Assembly: GCA_040512755.1 (NCBI GenBank)
Contig: JBEVEP010000193.1
Span: forward strand, 1-5,552
Source of the DNA: JBEVEP01 sp040512755
GTDB taxonomy: Bacteria > Pseudomonadota > Alphaproteobacteria > Rhizobiales > Rhizobiaceae
Direction of reading: 5' to 3'
Length of the DNA: 5,552 nucleotides
The first letter of the stretch is position 1. Every line of letters begins with the position of its first letter. Below are positions 1 to 5,552 of this stretch, piece by piece. A model generated the notes under the pieces. That model saw nothing but the letters and a program-made list of their open reading frames with translations, was not told where the DNA came from and did not search any database. Made by a program: the position numbers and the translations under genes.

Positions 1-1110
1 CTCGAGCGGCAAGATGGGTTGGCCATAGTCCCGTTGAGCGGTATCGGGATCGACAAGAGGATCGTGGACTTTAGGATCAATTCCGAACTGTCTTAGTTCC
101 CTGATCACGTCGAAAACTCGGCTGTTGCGCAGATCCGGAACGTCCTCCTTGAAGGTCAGCCCGAGAATGCCTACGGAAGCTCCCTTCACCGGGATGTCCG
201 AGCGAATGAGTTGCTTGACGATCTGCTGGGCGACAAAGGCTCCCATGCCATCATTGATGCGGCGCCCAGCAAGAATGATCTGCGGGTGGTAGCCCTCGGC
301 CTCCGCCTTGGCGGTCAGATAATAGGGATCGACGCTGATGCAGTGGCCGCCTACGAGGCCCGGCCTGAAGGGGAGGAAGTTCCATTTCGTCGACGCGGTG
401 TCAAGAACATCCTGAGTCCGAATCTCGAGCCGCTCGAAGATCATGGCGAGTTCATTCATCAGCGCGATGTTCAGATCGCGCTGCGTGTTTTCGATCACTT
501 TCGCCGCCTCGGCGACCTTGATCGACGGCGCCCGGTAGATGCCGGCGTCGACGATGCGGCCATAGACGTCCGCCACGCGCTCCAGCGTCGCGGCATCCTC
601 GCCCGACACGACTTTGACGATCCGCTGCAGCGTATGCTCCCGATCGCCTGGGTTGGCTCGTTCGGGCGAATAGCCGAGCGCGAAGTCGCGCGGATGCCTC
701 AGACCAGAAATCCGCTCGATGATTGGCCCGCAGAAATCCTCGGTCACCCCGGGGTAGACGGTCGATTCGAAGACAACGGCCGCGCCTGGGCCTATCGCAG
801 CGCCGACGAGCTCGGATGCGATCCTCAGAGGAGAAAGATCGGGTGCGCGGTTGATGTCGATCGGGGTCGGGACAGCAACGACGAAGAACGTTGCCTTATT
901 GAGCATCTCACGGTCGGTCGTGAAGATGATCGTGGATTCCCTCAGCGCCGCCGCGTCGACCTCTCCCGTCCGATCGACGCCGTCGCGCAACTCGCCGACC
1001 CGATGCTCGCTGATATCGAAGCCAATCGTTCCCGGAAACGCCTTGGCAAAGGCGACAGCAACCGGAAGGCCGACATAGCCCAGACCGATCACAGCAATAC
1101 GTTCGGACAT
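1..1110 (-). CDS. tviB: UDP-N-acetylhexosamine 6-dehydrogenase, TviB/WbpO type (3' end beyond window)
   Basis: Members of this family oxidise C6 of UDP-GlcNAc or UDP-GalNAc with two NAD+ in the cytoplasm, giving a UDP-HexNAc uronic acid for surface glycans. The visible 370 residues start with a Rossmann fold and its GLGYVGLP motif (9-16). A D-x-T-x-E type stretch (DRTGEV, 46-51) is typical of the TviB/WbpO branch. ESTVYPG follows at 115-121, and EAAKVIENTQRDLN (201-214) carries the likely catalytic K204 and N208. The catalytic cysteine is C257 in GGHCISVDPYYL (254-265), and FKEDVPDLRNS (320-330) marks the C-terminal UDP-binding domain. Relatives have about 420-430 residues, so roughly 55 are missing beyond base 1. 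The ATG at 1108-1110 is preceded by GAGGAA at good spacing. No frameshift or missing key residue is seen. GlcNAc versus GalNAc specificity cannot be decided, so the symbol tviB (alternatives wbpO, capL) is by family. It is divergent from the glycosyltransferase gene. Confidence 0.93.
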   Translation of the reverse strand, partial: MSERIAVIGLGYVGLPVAVAFAKAFPGTIGFDISEHRVGELRDGVDRTGEVDAAALRESTIIFTTDREMLNKATFFVVAVPTPIDINRAPDLSPLRIASELVGAAIGPGAAVVFESTVYPGVTEDFCGPIIERISGLRHPRDFALGYSPERANPGDREHTLQRIVKVVSGEDAATLERVADVYGRIVDAGIYRAPSIKVAEAAKVIENTQRDLNIALMNELAMIFERLEIRTQDVLDTASTKWNFLPFRPGLVGGHCISVDPYYLTAKAEAEGYHPQIILAGRRINDGMGAFVAQQIVKQLIRSDIPVKGASVGILGLTFKEDVPDLRNSRVFDVIRELRQFGIDPKVHDPLVDPDTAQRDYGQPILPLE

Positions 1111-1148
1111 AGGCGGATTCCTCAGGTCGCTTGGTGACTCGCCGCGCC

Positions 1149-1176
1149 TTTATGGCAGGACGGCGATGAATTTCAA
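1149..1176 (-). promoter_or_regulatory. Putative sigma70-type promoter of the dehydrogenase gene
   Basis: Read on the minus strand there is TTGAAA (plus-strand 1171-1176), a 16-base spacer and CATAAA (1149-1154). This would start transcription near 1142, about 30 bases before the ATG at 1110, leaving room for the GAGGAA ribosome binding site. A perfect 10-bp palindrome GTTGCGCAAC (1186-1195) sits just upstream of the -35 hexamer, where an activator or other regulator could bind. The match is by eye only, and such hexamers also occur by chance. Confidence 0.35.
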
Positions 1177-1267
1177 CTGCTTGCCGTTGCGCAACCACAG
1201 GTACCCACGTAAAAGATGGCCGACTACCGCACCTTTCGTCCCGGTGCGGACGCCGATTGGATCAACG

Positions 1268-1278
1268 CTGTGGATAAC
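1268..1278 (+). promoter_or_regulatory. DnaA-box-like motif CTGTGGATAAC, copy 1
   Basis: The complement of 1269-1277 is TTATCCACA, a perfect match to the classical DnaA-box consensus. The 11-base form CTGTGGATAAC occurs again, in the same orientation relative to its downstream gene, upstream of the ABC transporter gene (5354-5364, minus strand). Here it lies about 90 bases before the glycosyltransferase start. It could bind DnaA as a transcription regulator, bind another factor, or form part of a promoter (GATAAC resembles a -10 hexamer). The sequence match is certain; the function is inferred. Confidence 0.4.
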
Positions 1279-1366
1279 CAAAGGCAGGCTTGGGTTTCTG
1301 GGACCAGAGAACTTACAAGAGGCGGCAATGCTTGTGTGGGGACAAGCCAGCCTGAGACAGTGAAGC

Positions 1367-2539
1367 ATGAATCGAGTCGTCGTCATCGCGGGCGAACCAA
1401 GGTCCCTCGCAACGATCCGCGCACATTTTCTCCTTTCGCTCCGCCTTGCCGGCTACGAGGTTCATGCCGTGGCCCCGCCGGATGCGATGACGGTTCGCTG
1501 GCTCACCGAACATGCCATTCATTTCCATCCTTTGCCGATGGCGCGCGCAGCCGTCGCCCCGCTTGGCGATGCGCTCGTGGCCTTTCGTCTCCATAAGAAG
1601 ATACGCCAACTGCGGCCTCAGATGGTGCTGACCTGGACAATCAAGCCGACCGTCTACGGTATACCGGCAGCGCTGATCGCGCGGGTGCCGCGCAGGCACG
1701 CGTTCATCACTGGTCTCGGTTATGCTTTCACGGACCGGCGCAAATTGCTGCGCTGGAGGATCGTCAACGCCGCAGCGCGTCTTCTCTACAGCGCCAGCCT
1801 TCGTCTCGCCACCACCGTGACGTTCCAGAATGAGGACGATCGCGAAGATTTCCGCAGCCTCGGCCTTCTTGGGCGAACGCCGGCTCACGTCGTCAATGGT
1901 TCAGGCGTCGATCTCGAGCGCTTCAAGGTGGCGCCGCTACCCGAGGAGCCGCGATTTCTCCTGATCGCCCGCCTGCTGCGCGACAAAGGCCTCGCGGAAT
2001 ACCTTGCCGCGGCGAGACTGGTGAAGGCGGCCCGGCCGGAGGCTTGTTTCGACTTGGTCGGCGATACGGATCCCAATCCCTCGGGATTTCCCCTTTCGGA
2101 GGTGGAGGCTGCCGTGACGGACGGGACGATCCGCTATCATGGACCTGTCGAGGATGTGCGTCAGCTGATCGCTGCTGCGAGAATCTACGTGCTCCCCTCC
2201 TATCGCGAGGGCACTTCGCGGTCGGTGCTGGAGGCGATGGCGATGGGCCGGCCGGTGATTACGACGGACGCGCCCGGTTGCCGCGCACCAATCGTTCCTG
2301 GGCTGAATGGTCTGCTCGTGCCAGTCGGAGACACCGTCGCCTTGGCCGAGGCAATGATTCGGCTGATCGACAATCCAGACGAGGCCAAAAGCATGGCGGA
2401 GCATAGTCGGTCGATCGCTGAACAGCGGTATGATATCCGCCATGTTACAGCCCATGTTTTGAAAATCCTCGAAGCTGAGAACAGCCGAGCGTCCGAAATC
2501 AGTGACCTCCGAAGAGAATTTGATGTCGAGCCGGTATGA
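1367..2539 (+). CDS. Glycosyltransferase family 4, CapM/PglA-like
   Basis: This 390-residue cytoplasmic or membrane-associated GT-B enzyme should transfer a sugar from a nucleotide donor with retention of configuration to a growing, probably undecaprenyl-diphosphate-linked, glycan. The N-terminal acceptor domain starts with VVVIAGEPRSL (4-14), then has LTWTIKPTVYG (88-98) and ITGLGYAF (114-121), a pair typical of the CapM/PglA group. NGSGVDLERF (177-186) and ARLLRDKGL (201-209) open the donor domain. The EX7E signature is E281 and E289 in REGTSRSVLEA, followed by MGRPVITTDAPGCR (293-306) and NGLLVP (314-319). Length is normal and no key motif is missing. The ATG at 1367 fits the family N-terminus, although the ribosome site is weak (GAGACAG some 8 bases upstream). 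Relatives transfer GalNAc, GlcNAc or related sugars, so donor and acceptor are unknown. The end overlaps the methyltransferase start by 17 bases, suggesting one operon. Confidence 0.92.
   Translation: MNRVVVIAGEPRSLATIRAHFLLSLRLAGYEVHAVAPPDAMTVRWLTEHAIHFHPLPMARAAVAPLGDALVAFRLHKKIRQLRPQMVLTWTIKPTVYGIPAALIARVPRRHAFITGLGYAFTDRRKLLRWRIVNAAARLLYSASLRLATTVTFQNEDDREDFRSLGLLGRTPAHVVNGSGVDLERFKVAPLPEEPRFLLIARLLRDKGLAEYLAAARLVKAARPEACFDLVGDTDPNPSGFPLSEVEAAVTDGTIRYHGPVEDVRQLIAAARIYVLPSYREGTSRSVLEAMAMGRPVITTDAPGCRAPIVPGLNGLLVPVGDTVALAEAMIRLIDNPDEAKSMAEHSRSIAEQRYDIRHVTAHVLKILEAENSRASEISDLRREFDVEPV
2511..2516 (+). promoter_or_regulatory. Ribosome binding site deciding the methyltransferase start
   Basis: GAAGAG lies six bases before the ATG at 2523, inside the end of the glycosyltransferase gene. 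It favours ATG 2523 over the in-frame GTG at 2502, which would add seven residues and has no comparable site upstream. The placement fits translational coupling of the two genes. Confidence 0.55.
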
Positions 2540-3341
2540 ATTCGGAACCAATTGGGCGTCGTTCATCGAGAACCACTACTCCGCCGAACGCCGACAAATG
2601 GCGGCCGAGAAGCTTCTTGCGTTCCTGGGCGACGAAAATCTTGAGCGGGTAAGCTTCCTCGACATCGGCAGCGGAAGCGGATTGCATTCCCTCGCAGCCT
2701 TCGACGCGAAGGCGACGCGGATTCACTCTTTTGACTTTGATCCGCTCTCGGTCAAGACAACCGGGAAGCTCCGCCAATTGGCGGGTCAGCCGCCGAATTG
2801 GACCGTCGAACAAGGCGACGTGCTCGACGCCGACTATCTTCAGAAGCTCGGCTTGTGGAGTCTCGTCTATTCGTGGGGAGTGCTCCATCATACCGGCGCA
2901 ATGTGGCAGGCGATCGAAAATGCGGCGCGCAGAGTGGCGCCGGACGGTCTCTTCTTCATCGCCCTCTATTCATCGAATGTCGTCCGACCATCCGCGGAAT
3001 TCTGGCTCGACGTGAAGCGTCGATACAACGCCGCCAATCCCCGGGAACGGCGCCGGATGGAATATTGGTACATTTGGCGGTTCGGGATCGGCCGCAATCC
3101 GCTTCGGCTGCCTCTACTGCTGAAGCAGATCTACGAAAAGAAGAAGGGGCGGGGCATGAGCTACATGACCGACGTCCGCGACTGGCTGGGCGGCTGGCCG
3201 ATGGAATTTGCCGATGATCAGGCGGTGGTCGATTTCCTGAAGGAGAAGTTTGACTTCGAGCTCGTCAGGATGTCAACGGGCGAGGCTTGTACGGAATTTC
3301 TCTTCCGGAACCCAAAGGCCCGGTCAGCCGCGTCCAGCTAG
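2523..3341 (+). CDS. Class I SAM-dependent methyltransferase, glycan cluster
   Basis: This 272-residue protein has a Rossmann-like SAM-binding fold. Motif I is FLDIGSGSGLHSL (45-57). An acidic strand end, FDFDP (70-74), should bind the SAM ribose. EQGDVLD (96-102) probably contacts the adenine, and YSWGVLHHTG (116-125) is the motif IV region. The C-terminal part has RGMSYMTD (210-217) and DWLGGWPMEFA (220-230), a block I recall from UbiG-like methyltransferases found in polysaccharide and secondary-metabolite clusters. It should transfer a methyl group in the cytoplasm, plausibly to a sugar hydroxyl or a carboxylate, but the substrate cannot be read from sequence. The gene overlaps the glycosyltransferase by 17 bases. 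Its TAG stop (3339-3341) is the first three bases of the RIME-like repeat, so the last residues (RSAASS region) may have been shaped by that insertion. Confidence 0.88.
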   Translation: MSSRYEFGTNWASFIENHYSAERRQMAAEKLLAFLGDENLERVSFLDIGSGSGLHSLAAFDAKATRIHSFDFDPLSVKTTGKLRQLAGQPPNWTVEQGDVLDADYLQKLGLWSLVYSWGVLHHTGAMWQAIENAARRVAPDGLFFIALYSSNVVRPSAEFWLDVKRRYNAANPRERRRMEYWYIWRFGIGRNPLRLPLLLKQIYEKKKGRGMSYMTDVRDWLGGWPMEFADDQAVVDFLKEKFDFELVRMSTGEACTEFLFRNPKARSAASS

Positions 3342-3441
3342 AGCAATTCCAGGGAAAGTGGAAACCGGTTTTCCGTCCGGAATTACGTTGAAACAAGAGT
3401 TAGAGCGGTTCGGCGATTCAATTAAACGCTGAACCGCTCTA
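3339..3441. repeat. RIME1-like intergenic mosaic element with two palindromes
   Basis: The element fills the gap between two convergent genes. It begins TAGAGCAATTCC and ends GAACCGCTCTA, so its ends are short inverted repeats (TAGAGC and GCTCTA). The first palindrome (3345-3384) pairs AATTCC with GGAATT around the GGAAACCGGTTTTCC core (3360-3374). The second is a long hairpin (3401-3441). The wording and two-palindrome layout match my memory of the RIME1 elements scattered between genes in Rhizobium, Sinorhizobium, Mesorhizobium and relatives; these are non-coding and presumably mobilised in trans. Each end provides the TAG stop of the gene that reaches it. The family name is from memory, without a search. 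The palindromes themselves are seen directly. Confidence 0.82.
3401..3441. repeat. 15-bp hairpin at the right end of the repeat
   Basis: The left arm TAGAGCGGTTCGGCG (3401-3415) pairs with the right arm CGCTGAACCGCTCTA (3427-3441) over 15 positions with a single G-T wobble and an 11-base AT-rich loop (3416-3426). In RNA from either strand it would form a stable stem. It lies between two convergent genes and could slow polymerase or protect 3' ends of both transcripts. No run of T follows it on either strand, so it is not a standard intrinsic terminator. Confidence 0.8.
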
Positions 3442-5298
3442 ACTGTGAGCGATCTGCCCGCCGGCTCTCGTCCAAATCTTAGGTCGGCCCTTGTCGATCG
3501 TGACGATCTCGTCGCAATATTCGACCGTCGTGAGGCGATGGGCAATGATCAGCACCGTCAGGTCGGAGGGCAGTTCCCGGATCGCCTCCATGACGATCGC
3601 CTCGGTTTCCATGTCGAGCGCGCTTGTGGCTTCGTCGAAGACGAGCACCGTCGCCTGCTTGTAGAGCGCCCGGGCAATCCCGATTCGCTGGCGTTGGCCG
3701 CCCGACAGCCGAACGCCGCGCTCGCCGACCCGCGTTTCATAGCCCTGGGGCAAGCTTTCGATGAAGTCCGCGAGTGCGGCCTGCTGTGCTGCATTCCGGA
3801 CGCGTTCGTGGTCGATCTTCGCCGGTTCGATACCGAAGGCGATATTCTCAGCGATCGAAGCGTCGGCAAGGAAGATGCTTTGCGGCACATGCGCAATCTG
3901 CCTCCTCCAGGCGCGTCGCGTCGTGCCGTCCAGGCGATGTCCGTCGATCTCGATCGCTCCCCCGGTCGGCTCGAGCAAGCCCATCACGAGATCGACCGTC
4001 GTGCTTTTCCCGCTTCCCGTCTTGCCGACGAAGCCGACCTTGCTTCCCTTGAAGATCGTGAGATTGAACCGTTCGATGACCGGCTGCTGATCAGGCGCAT
4101 AGCGGAACGACACATCCTTCAGCACAATCGCTCGATGGAATGGGAGCCGCTTGGGTTGAGATTCGCGGCACTCCGCAGGAAGGGGTGCTTCGAGTGTCTT
4201 CAACACGACTTCGGCGCCGGCGAGATTGCCGATTATAAGCGCCCAATTGCCGTAGATCAGTTGCATGAGCGGCAGCAGGCGCTGTGCGCCAAGAACGAAC
4301 GTCCCGAGCATCGGCAGCACCTGGCCGGCATCGTTCGTCCGAACGATCAGCATATAGGCGAGCGCTGCGATAATCACCATGCCAGCGGCTTCGATCGCGA
4401 AGCGAGGAGCCGCAGCCGCGAGCAAGTTCGCCGCGTGCGCACGTTGCAAATGCCTGTCGAACTCGTCGAAGCGGGAGAGGAAGTAAGGCTGGGTATCACT
4501 AATGATAACGTCGCGGATCCCGCCCAAACCCTCCTGCACCGTCCGGATGCCCTCTGCCTGCATGCGCTCAATGGTCCGTGCATTCGTCTTGAGGTGCTTC
4601 CGGATGAAAAGCGACATCCCGAGATAGACTGCCCCAAAGCCGGCGAAGATCACGAAGGTGATGAAGGAACTTAGGGCGAACAGCGCAGCGACAACGAAAA
4701 CGCTGATGATCGCTCCGCCGATCGATTGGAGAAACGGAAGAAGCACGCGTCCGGTGATCACCTCCACCTGACGAAGCGCAGCCAATACGGAACTGGAATT
4801 GCGCGATACGTGATGGCTGAAAGGTTGATAGAGCACCCGCTCGTAAACTCTCAGCCCTAGTTCGTGCCCCAACGAGTAGGCATAAGAATTGGTGGCCCAG
4901 GCAAGAAGAATGCGTACCGCTCCGGCAATGACTACCACCGCCGAAAACATGACCGTCAAGGTGAGAAGGCTGTCGTGAGTGTCGGCGAGCCGAAAACCGG
5001 CGAGCCGCTGTGCGATGAAGGACTGATTGCCGATCGCATCTGGATCAGCTATTCGGGCAAGAAATGGCAGGAGGGCGGCAAGCATCGCGGCCTCGGCAAT
5101 AGCGCCGAAGAATACGAGGACCAAAAGGCCGAAAAACTGGCGCCGCCTGCGCTTCGACATCTGTCGCCACAGGCGTCGAAGTGTGCCGATGGCGCCGTCC
5201 GAGGTTCCGCTTCTGTTCAATGCCAAATCGATGTCCACATTCAGAGACGCCCAATGCGCACGTTTGACGCCCGGCGACAAGCCGCATCTCGCGCCCAT
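3439..5298 (-). CDS. ABC exporter with fused membrane and ATPase domains, PglK/MsbA-like flippase
   Basis: This 619-residue inner-membrane half-transporter should work as a homodimer, using ATP to flip or export a lipid-linked oligosaccharide or other glycolipid. After a charged N-terminal stretch of about 45 residues, KRRRRQFFGLLVLVFFGAI (49-67) starts the membrane domain, with hydrophobic segments near 55-82, 112-135, 190-233 and 300-320. GLGGIRDVIIS (257-267) is a coupling-region feature I associate with PglK-like exporters. The ATPase domain has Walker A GKTGSGKST (425-433), Q-loop Q473, signature LSGGQ (531-535), Walker B VLVFDE (551-556, E556 catalytic), D-loop SALD (559-562) and H-loop H587, all intact. 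I chose the ATG at 5298, preceded by GAGAAA. An in-frame TTG at 5304 would add two residues, and later GTG or TTG starts (residues 21, 25 and 27) are possible because family similarity should begin near residue 40. The TAG stop is the right end of the repeat. A peptide or drug substrate is less likely here. Confidence 0.92.
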   Translation of the reverse strand: MGARCGLSPGVKRAHWASLNVDIDLALNRSGTSDGAIGTLRRLWRQMSKRRRRQFFGLLVLVFFGAIAEAAMLAALLPFLARIADPDAIGNQSFIAQRLAGFRLADTHDSLLTLTVMFSAVVVIAGAVRILLAWATNSYAYSLGHELGLRVYERVLYQPFSHHVSRNSSSVLAALRQVEVITGRVLLPFLQSIGGAIISVFVVAALFALSSFITFVIFAGFGAVYLGMSLFIRKHLKTNARTIERMQAEGIRTVQEGLGGIRDVIISDTQPYFLSRFDEFDRHLQRAHAANLLAAAAPRFAIEAAGMVIIAALAYMLIVRTNDAGQVLPMLGTFVLGAQRLLPLMQLIYGNWALIIGNLAGAEVVLKTLEAPLPAECRESQPKRLPFHRAIVLKDVSFRYAPDQQPVIERFNLTIFKGSKVGFVGKTGSGKSTTVDLVMGLLEPTGGAIEIDGHRLDGTTRRAWRRQIAHVPQSIFLADASIAENIAFGIEPAKIDHERVRNAAQQAALADFIESLPQGYETRVGERGVRLSGGQRQRIGIARALYKQATVLVFDEATSALDMETEAIVMEAIRELPSDLTVLIIAHRLTTVEYCDEIVTIDKGRPKIWTRAGGQIAHS

Positions 5299-5476
5299 CG
5301 ACAATTTCTCGCATAGATTGAGCCGGCGGCCACAGTCTCGGCCATTCCTGCATGTTATCCACAGTGCGCAGCAGTTTTTGGTAACGACATGCGCAAGAAG
5401 AATAGGCTAAAGCCCATCGCATGAATCCGTTTCGCCGCGACGCGTTAGAACGGCCCGCGAGTACGGCAGAGTGGGT
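5299..5476. other. Divergent intergenic region upstream of the ABC transporter gene
   Basis: This gap of 178 bases separates the minus-strand ABC gene from the probable plus-strand gene at the right edge. It contains the second DnaA-box-like motif (5354-5364). Promoter matches are weak. For the minus strand, TTACCA (complement of 5379-5384) and GATAAC (complement of 5354-5359) are 19 bases apart, which is long. For the plus strand, TTGGTA (5378-5383) and AATAGG (5401-5406) are 17 apart but match poorly. No RNA gene, terminator or small gene stands out. Confidence 0.5.
5354..5364 (-). promoter_or_regulatory. DnaA-box-like motif CTGTGGATAAC, copy 2
   Basis: Plus-strand 5355-5363 reads TTATCCACA, a perfect DnaA-box nonamer. 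Read toward the ABC transporter gene it is CTGTGGATAAC, identical over 11 bases and in the same sense as the copy before the glycosyltransferase gene (1268-1278). It lies about 55 bases before the chosen ABC start. GCAGG follows both copies, after 5 bases in copy 1 and 2 bases in copy 2. A shared regulator is possible, but two copies are too few to prove it. Confidence 0.4.
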
Positions 5477-5552
5477 ATGCTGCAGACATGGACGAAGATG
5501 AAAAGAGTCTACGCCGAGGGCCGCACCCGAATTCTATTCCTGCGCGGCTGCT
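5477..5552 (+). CDS. Probable N-terminus of an unidentified gene, cut by the window edge
   Basis: An open frame from the ATG at 5477 runs 25 codons to the window end without a stop. Its third positions are mostly G or C, as expected for a gene here, whereas the competing frame from the ATG at 5488 has a weaker bias. The peptide begins MLQTWTKMKRVYAEG and then turns hydrophobic (RILFLRGC). An in-frame ATG at 5498 is an alternative start, and neither start has a strong ribosome site. The fragment is too short to assign a family. Its position suggests another cluster gene, divergent from the ABC transporter. Confidence 0.4.
   Translation, partial: MLQTWTKMKRVYAEGRTRILFLRGC

Larger units (their letters stand above)
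1111..1366. other. Divergent intergenic region between dehydrogenase and glycosyltransferase genes
   Basis: This 256-base gap should hold the control signals for both divergent genes. It contains the candidate minus-strand promoter (1149-1176), the palindrome GTTGCGCAAC (1186-1195) and a DnaA-box-like nonamer (1269-1277). I found no convincing plus-strand promoter: TTGGGT (1290-1295) with TTACAA (1313-1318) at 17-base spacing is a poor match. A short stretch from the ATG at 1216 to about 1278 has coding-like third positions (mostly G or C), but the pattern fades afterwards and the frame then runs out of frame into the glycosyltransferase gene. It may be a decayed gene start or chance. No RNA gene or riboswitch is recognisable. 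Confidence 0.6.

Noticed and set aside
211..1137. A 308-codon open frame on the plus strand
   Set aside because: It lies antisense to the dehydrogenase, whose motifs are unmistakable. Long antisense frames are common in GC-rich genes, and its arginine- and aspartate-rich product resembles no family I know.
1268..1278. A replication origin suggested by the DnaA-box match
   Set aside because: There is a single box per region, with no cluster of boxes, no AT-rich unwinding region and no replication genes nearby.
1290..1318. A sigma70 promoter for the glycosyltransferase (TTGGGT, 17 bases, TTACAA)
   Set aside because: The -10 hexamer matches the consensus at too few positions to report as a feature.
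1313..1888. A 191-codon minus-strand frame over the glycosyltransferase, and similar frames at 1937-2566 and 2499-2891
   Set aside because: They are antisense to genes with clear domain motifs and show no domain or ribosome site of their own.
3401..3441. The strong hairpin as a standard Rho-independent terminator
   Set aside because: There is no T-tract after the stem on either strand. It is better explained as the conserved palindrome of the repeat element, though it may still affect transcript ends.
3445..4674. A 409-codon open frame on the plus strand
   Set aside because: It is antisense to the ATPase half of the ABC exporter, which has every ABC motif. Its product is low-complexity, rich in R, D and H, and typical of a mirror frame.
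5045..5422. A 125-codon minus-strand frame across the ABC gene start and upstream region
   Set aside because: It overlaps the ABC coding start in another frame, has atypical composition, and would cover the likely promoter region.
5488..5552. An alternative gene start at the ATG at 5488 in another frame
   Set aside because: Its third-position GC bias is clearly weaker than in the frame starting at 5477, so the latter was preferred.

Overview
The window looks like part of a surface-polysaccharide (exopolysaccharide, capsule or O-antigen) gene cluster from a high-GC alphaproteobacterium, most likely of the Rhizobiales (Hyphomicrobiales). The order-level guess rests on the GC-rich codon choice and on a roughly 103-bp intergenic element at 3339-3441. 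Its sequence and its two-palindrome layout match what I remember of the RIME1-type intergenic mosaic elements of rhizobia and relatives. I could not run a search, so genus and species are left open.

Layout: (1) 1-1110, minus strand: the N-terminal 370 residues of a TviB/WbpO-type UDP-N-acetylhexosamine 6-dehydrogenase, whose 3' end lies beyond the left edge. (2) 1111-1366: a divergent intergenic region with a plausible minus-strand promoter, a perfect 10-bp palindrome and a perfect DnaA-box-like nonamer. (3) 1367-2539, plus strand: a CapM/PglA-like family 4 glycosyltransferase. It overlaps by 17 bp (4) 2523-3341, plus strand: a class I SAM-dependent methyltransferase. (5) 3339-3441: the RIME-like repeat, which supplies the stop codons of both genes that converge on it. 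(6) 3439-5298, minus strand: a full-length ABC exporter with fused membrane and ATPase domains, of the PglK/MsbA-like type. (7) 5299-5476: a second divergent intergenic region carrying another copy of the DnaA-box-like motif. (8) From 5477, plus strand: the probable first 25 codons of a further gene, cut by the right edge.

How the genes may work together (inference from families and proximity): the dehydrogenase would make a UDP-HexNAc uronic acid. The glycosyltransferase would add a sugar to a growing glycan, probably on undecaprenyl diphosphate. The methyltransferase, apparently translationally coupled to it, could methylate the glycan or a precursor. The ABC protein could flip or export the lipid-linked product. 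No polymerase, Wzx flippase, initiating phosphoglycosyltransferase or chain-length regulator is seen here; they may lie outside. I see no tRNA, rRNA, CRISPR array, transposase or phage gene. All four main genes are intact as far as visible, and nothing points clearly to a wholly new system. The most unusual points are the repeat that terminates two genes and the motif shared by the two divergent intergenic regions.
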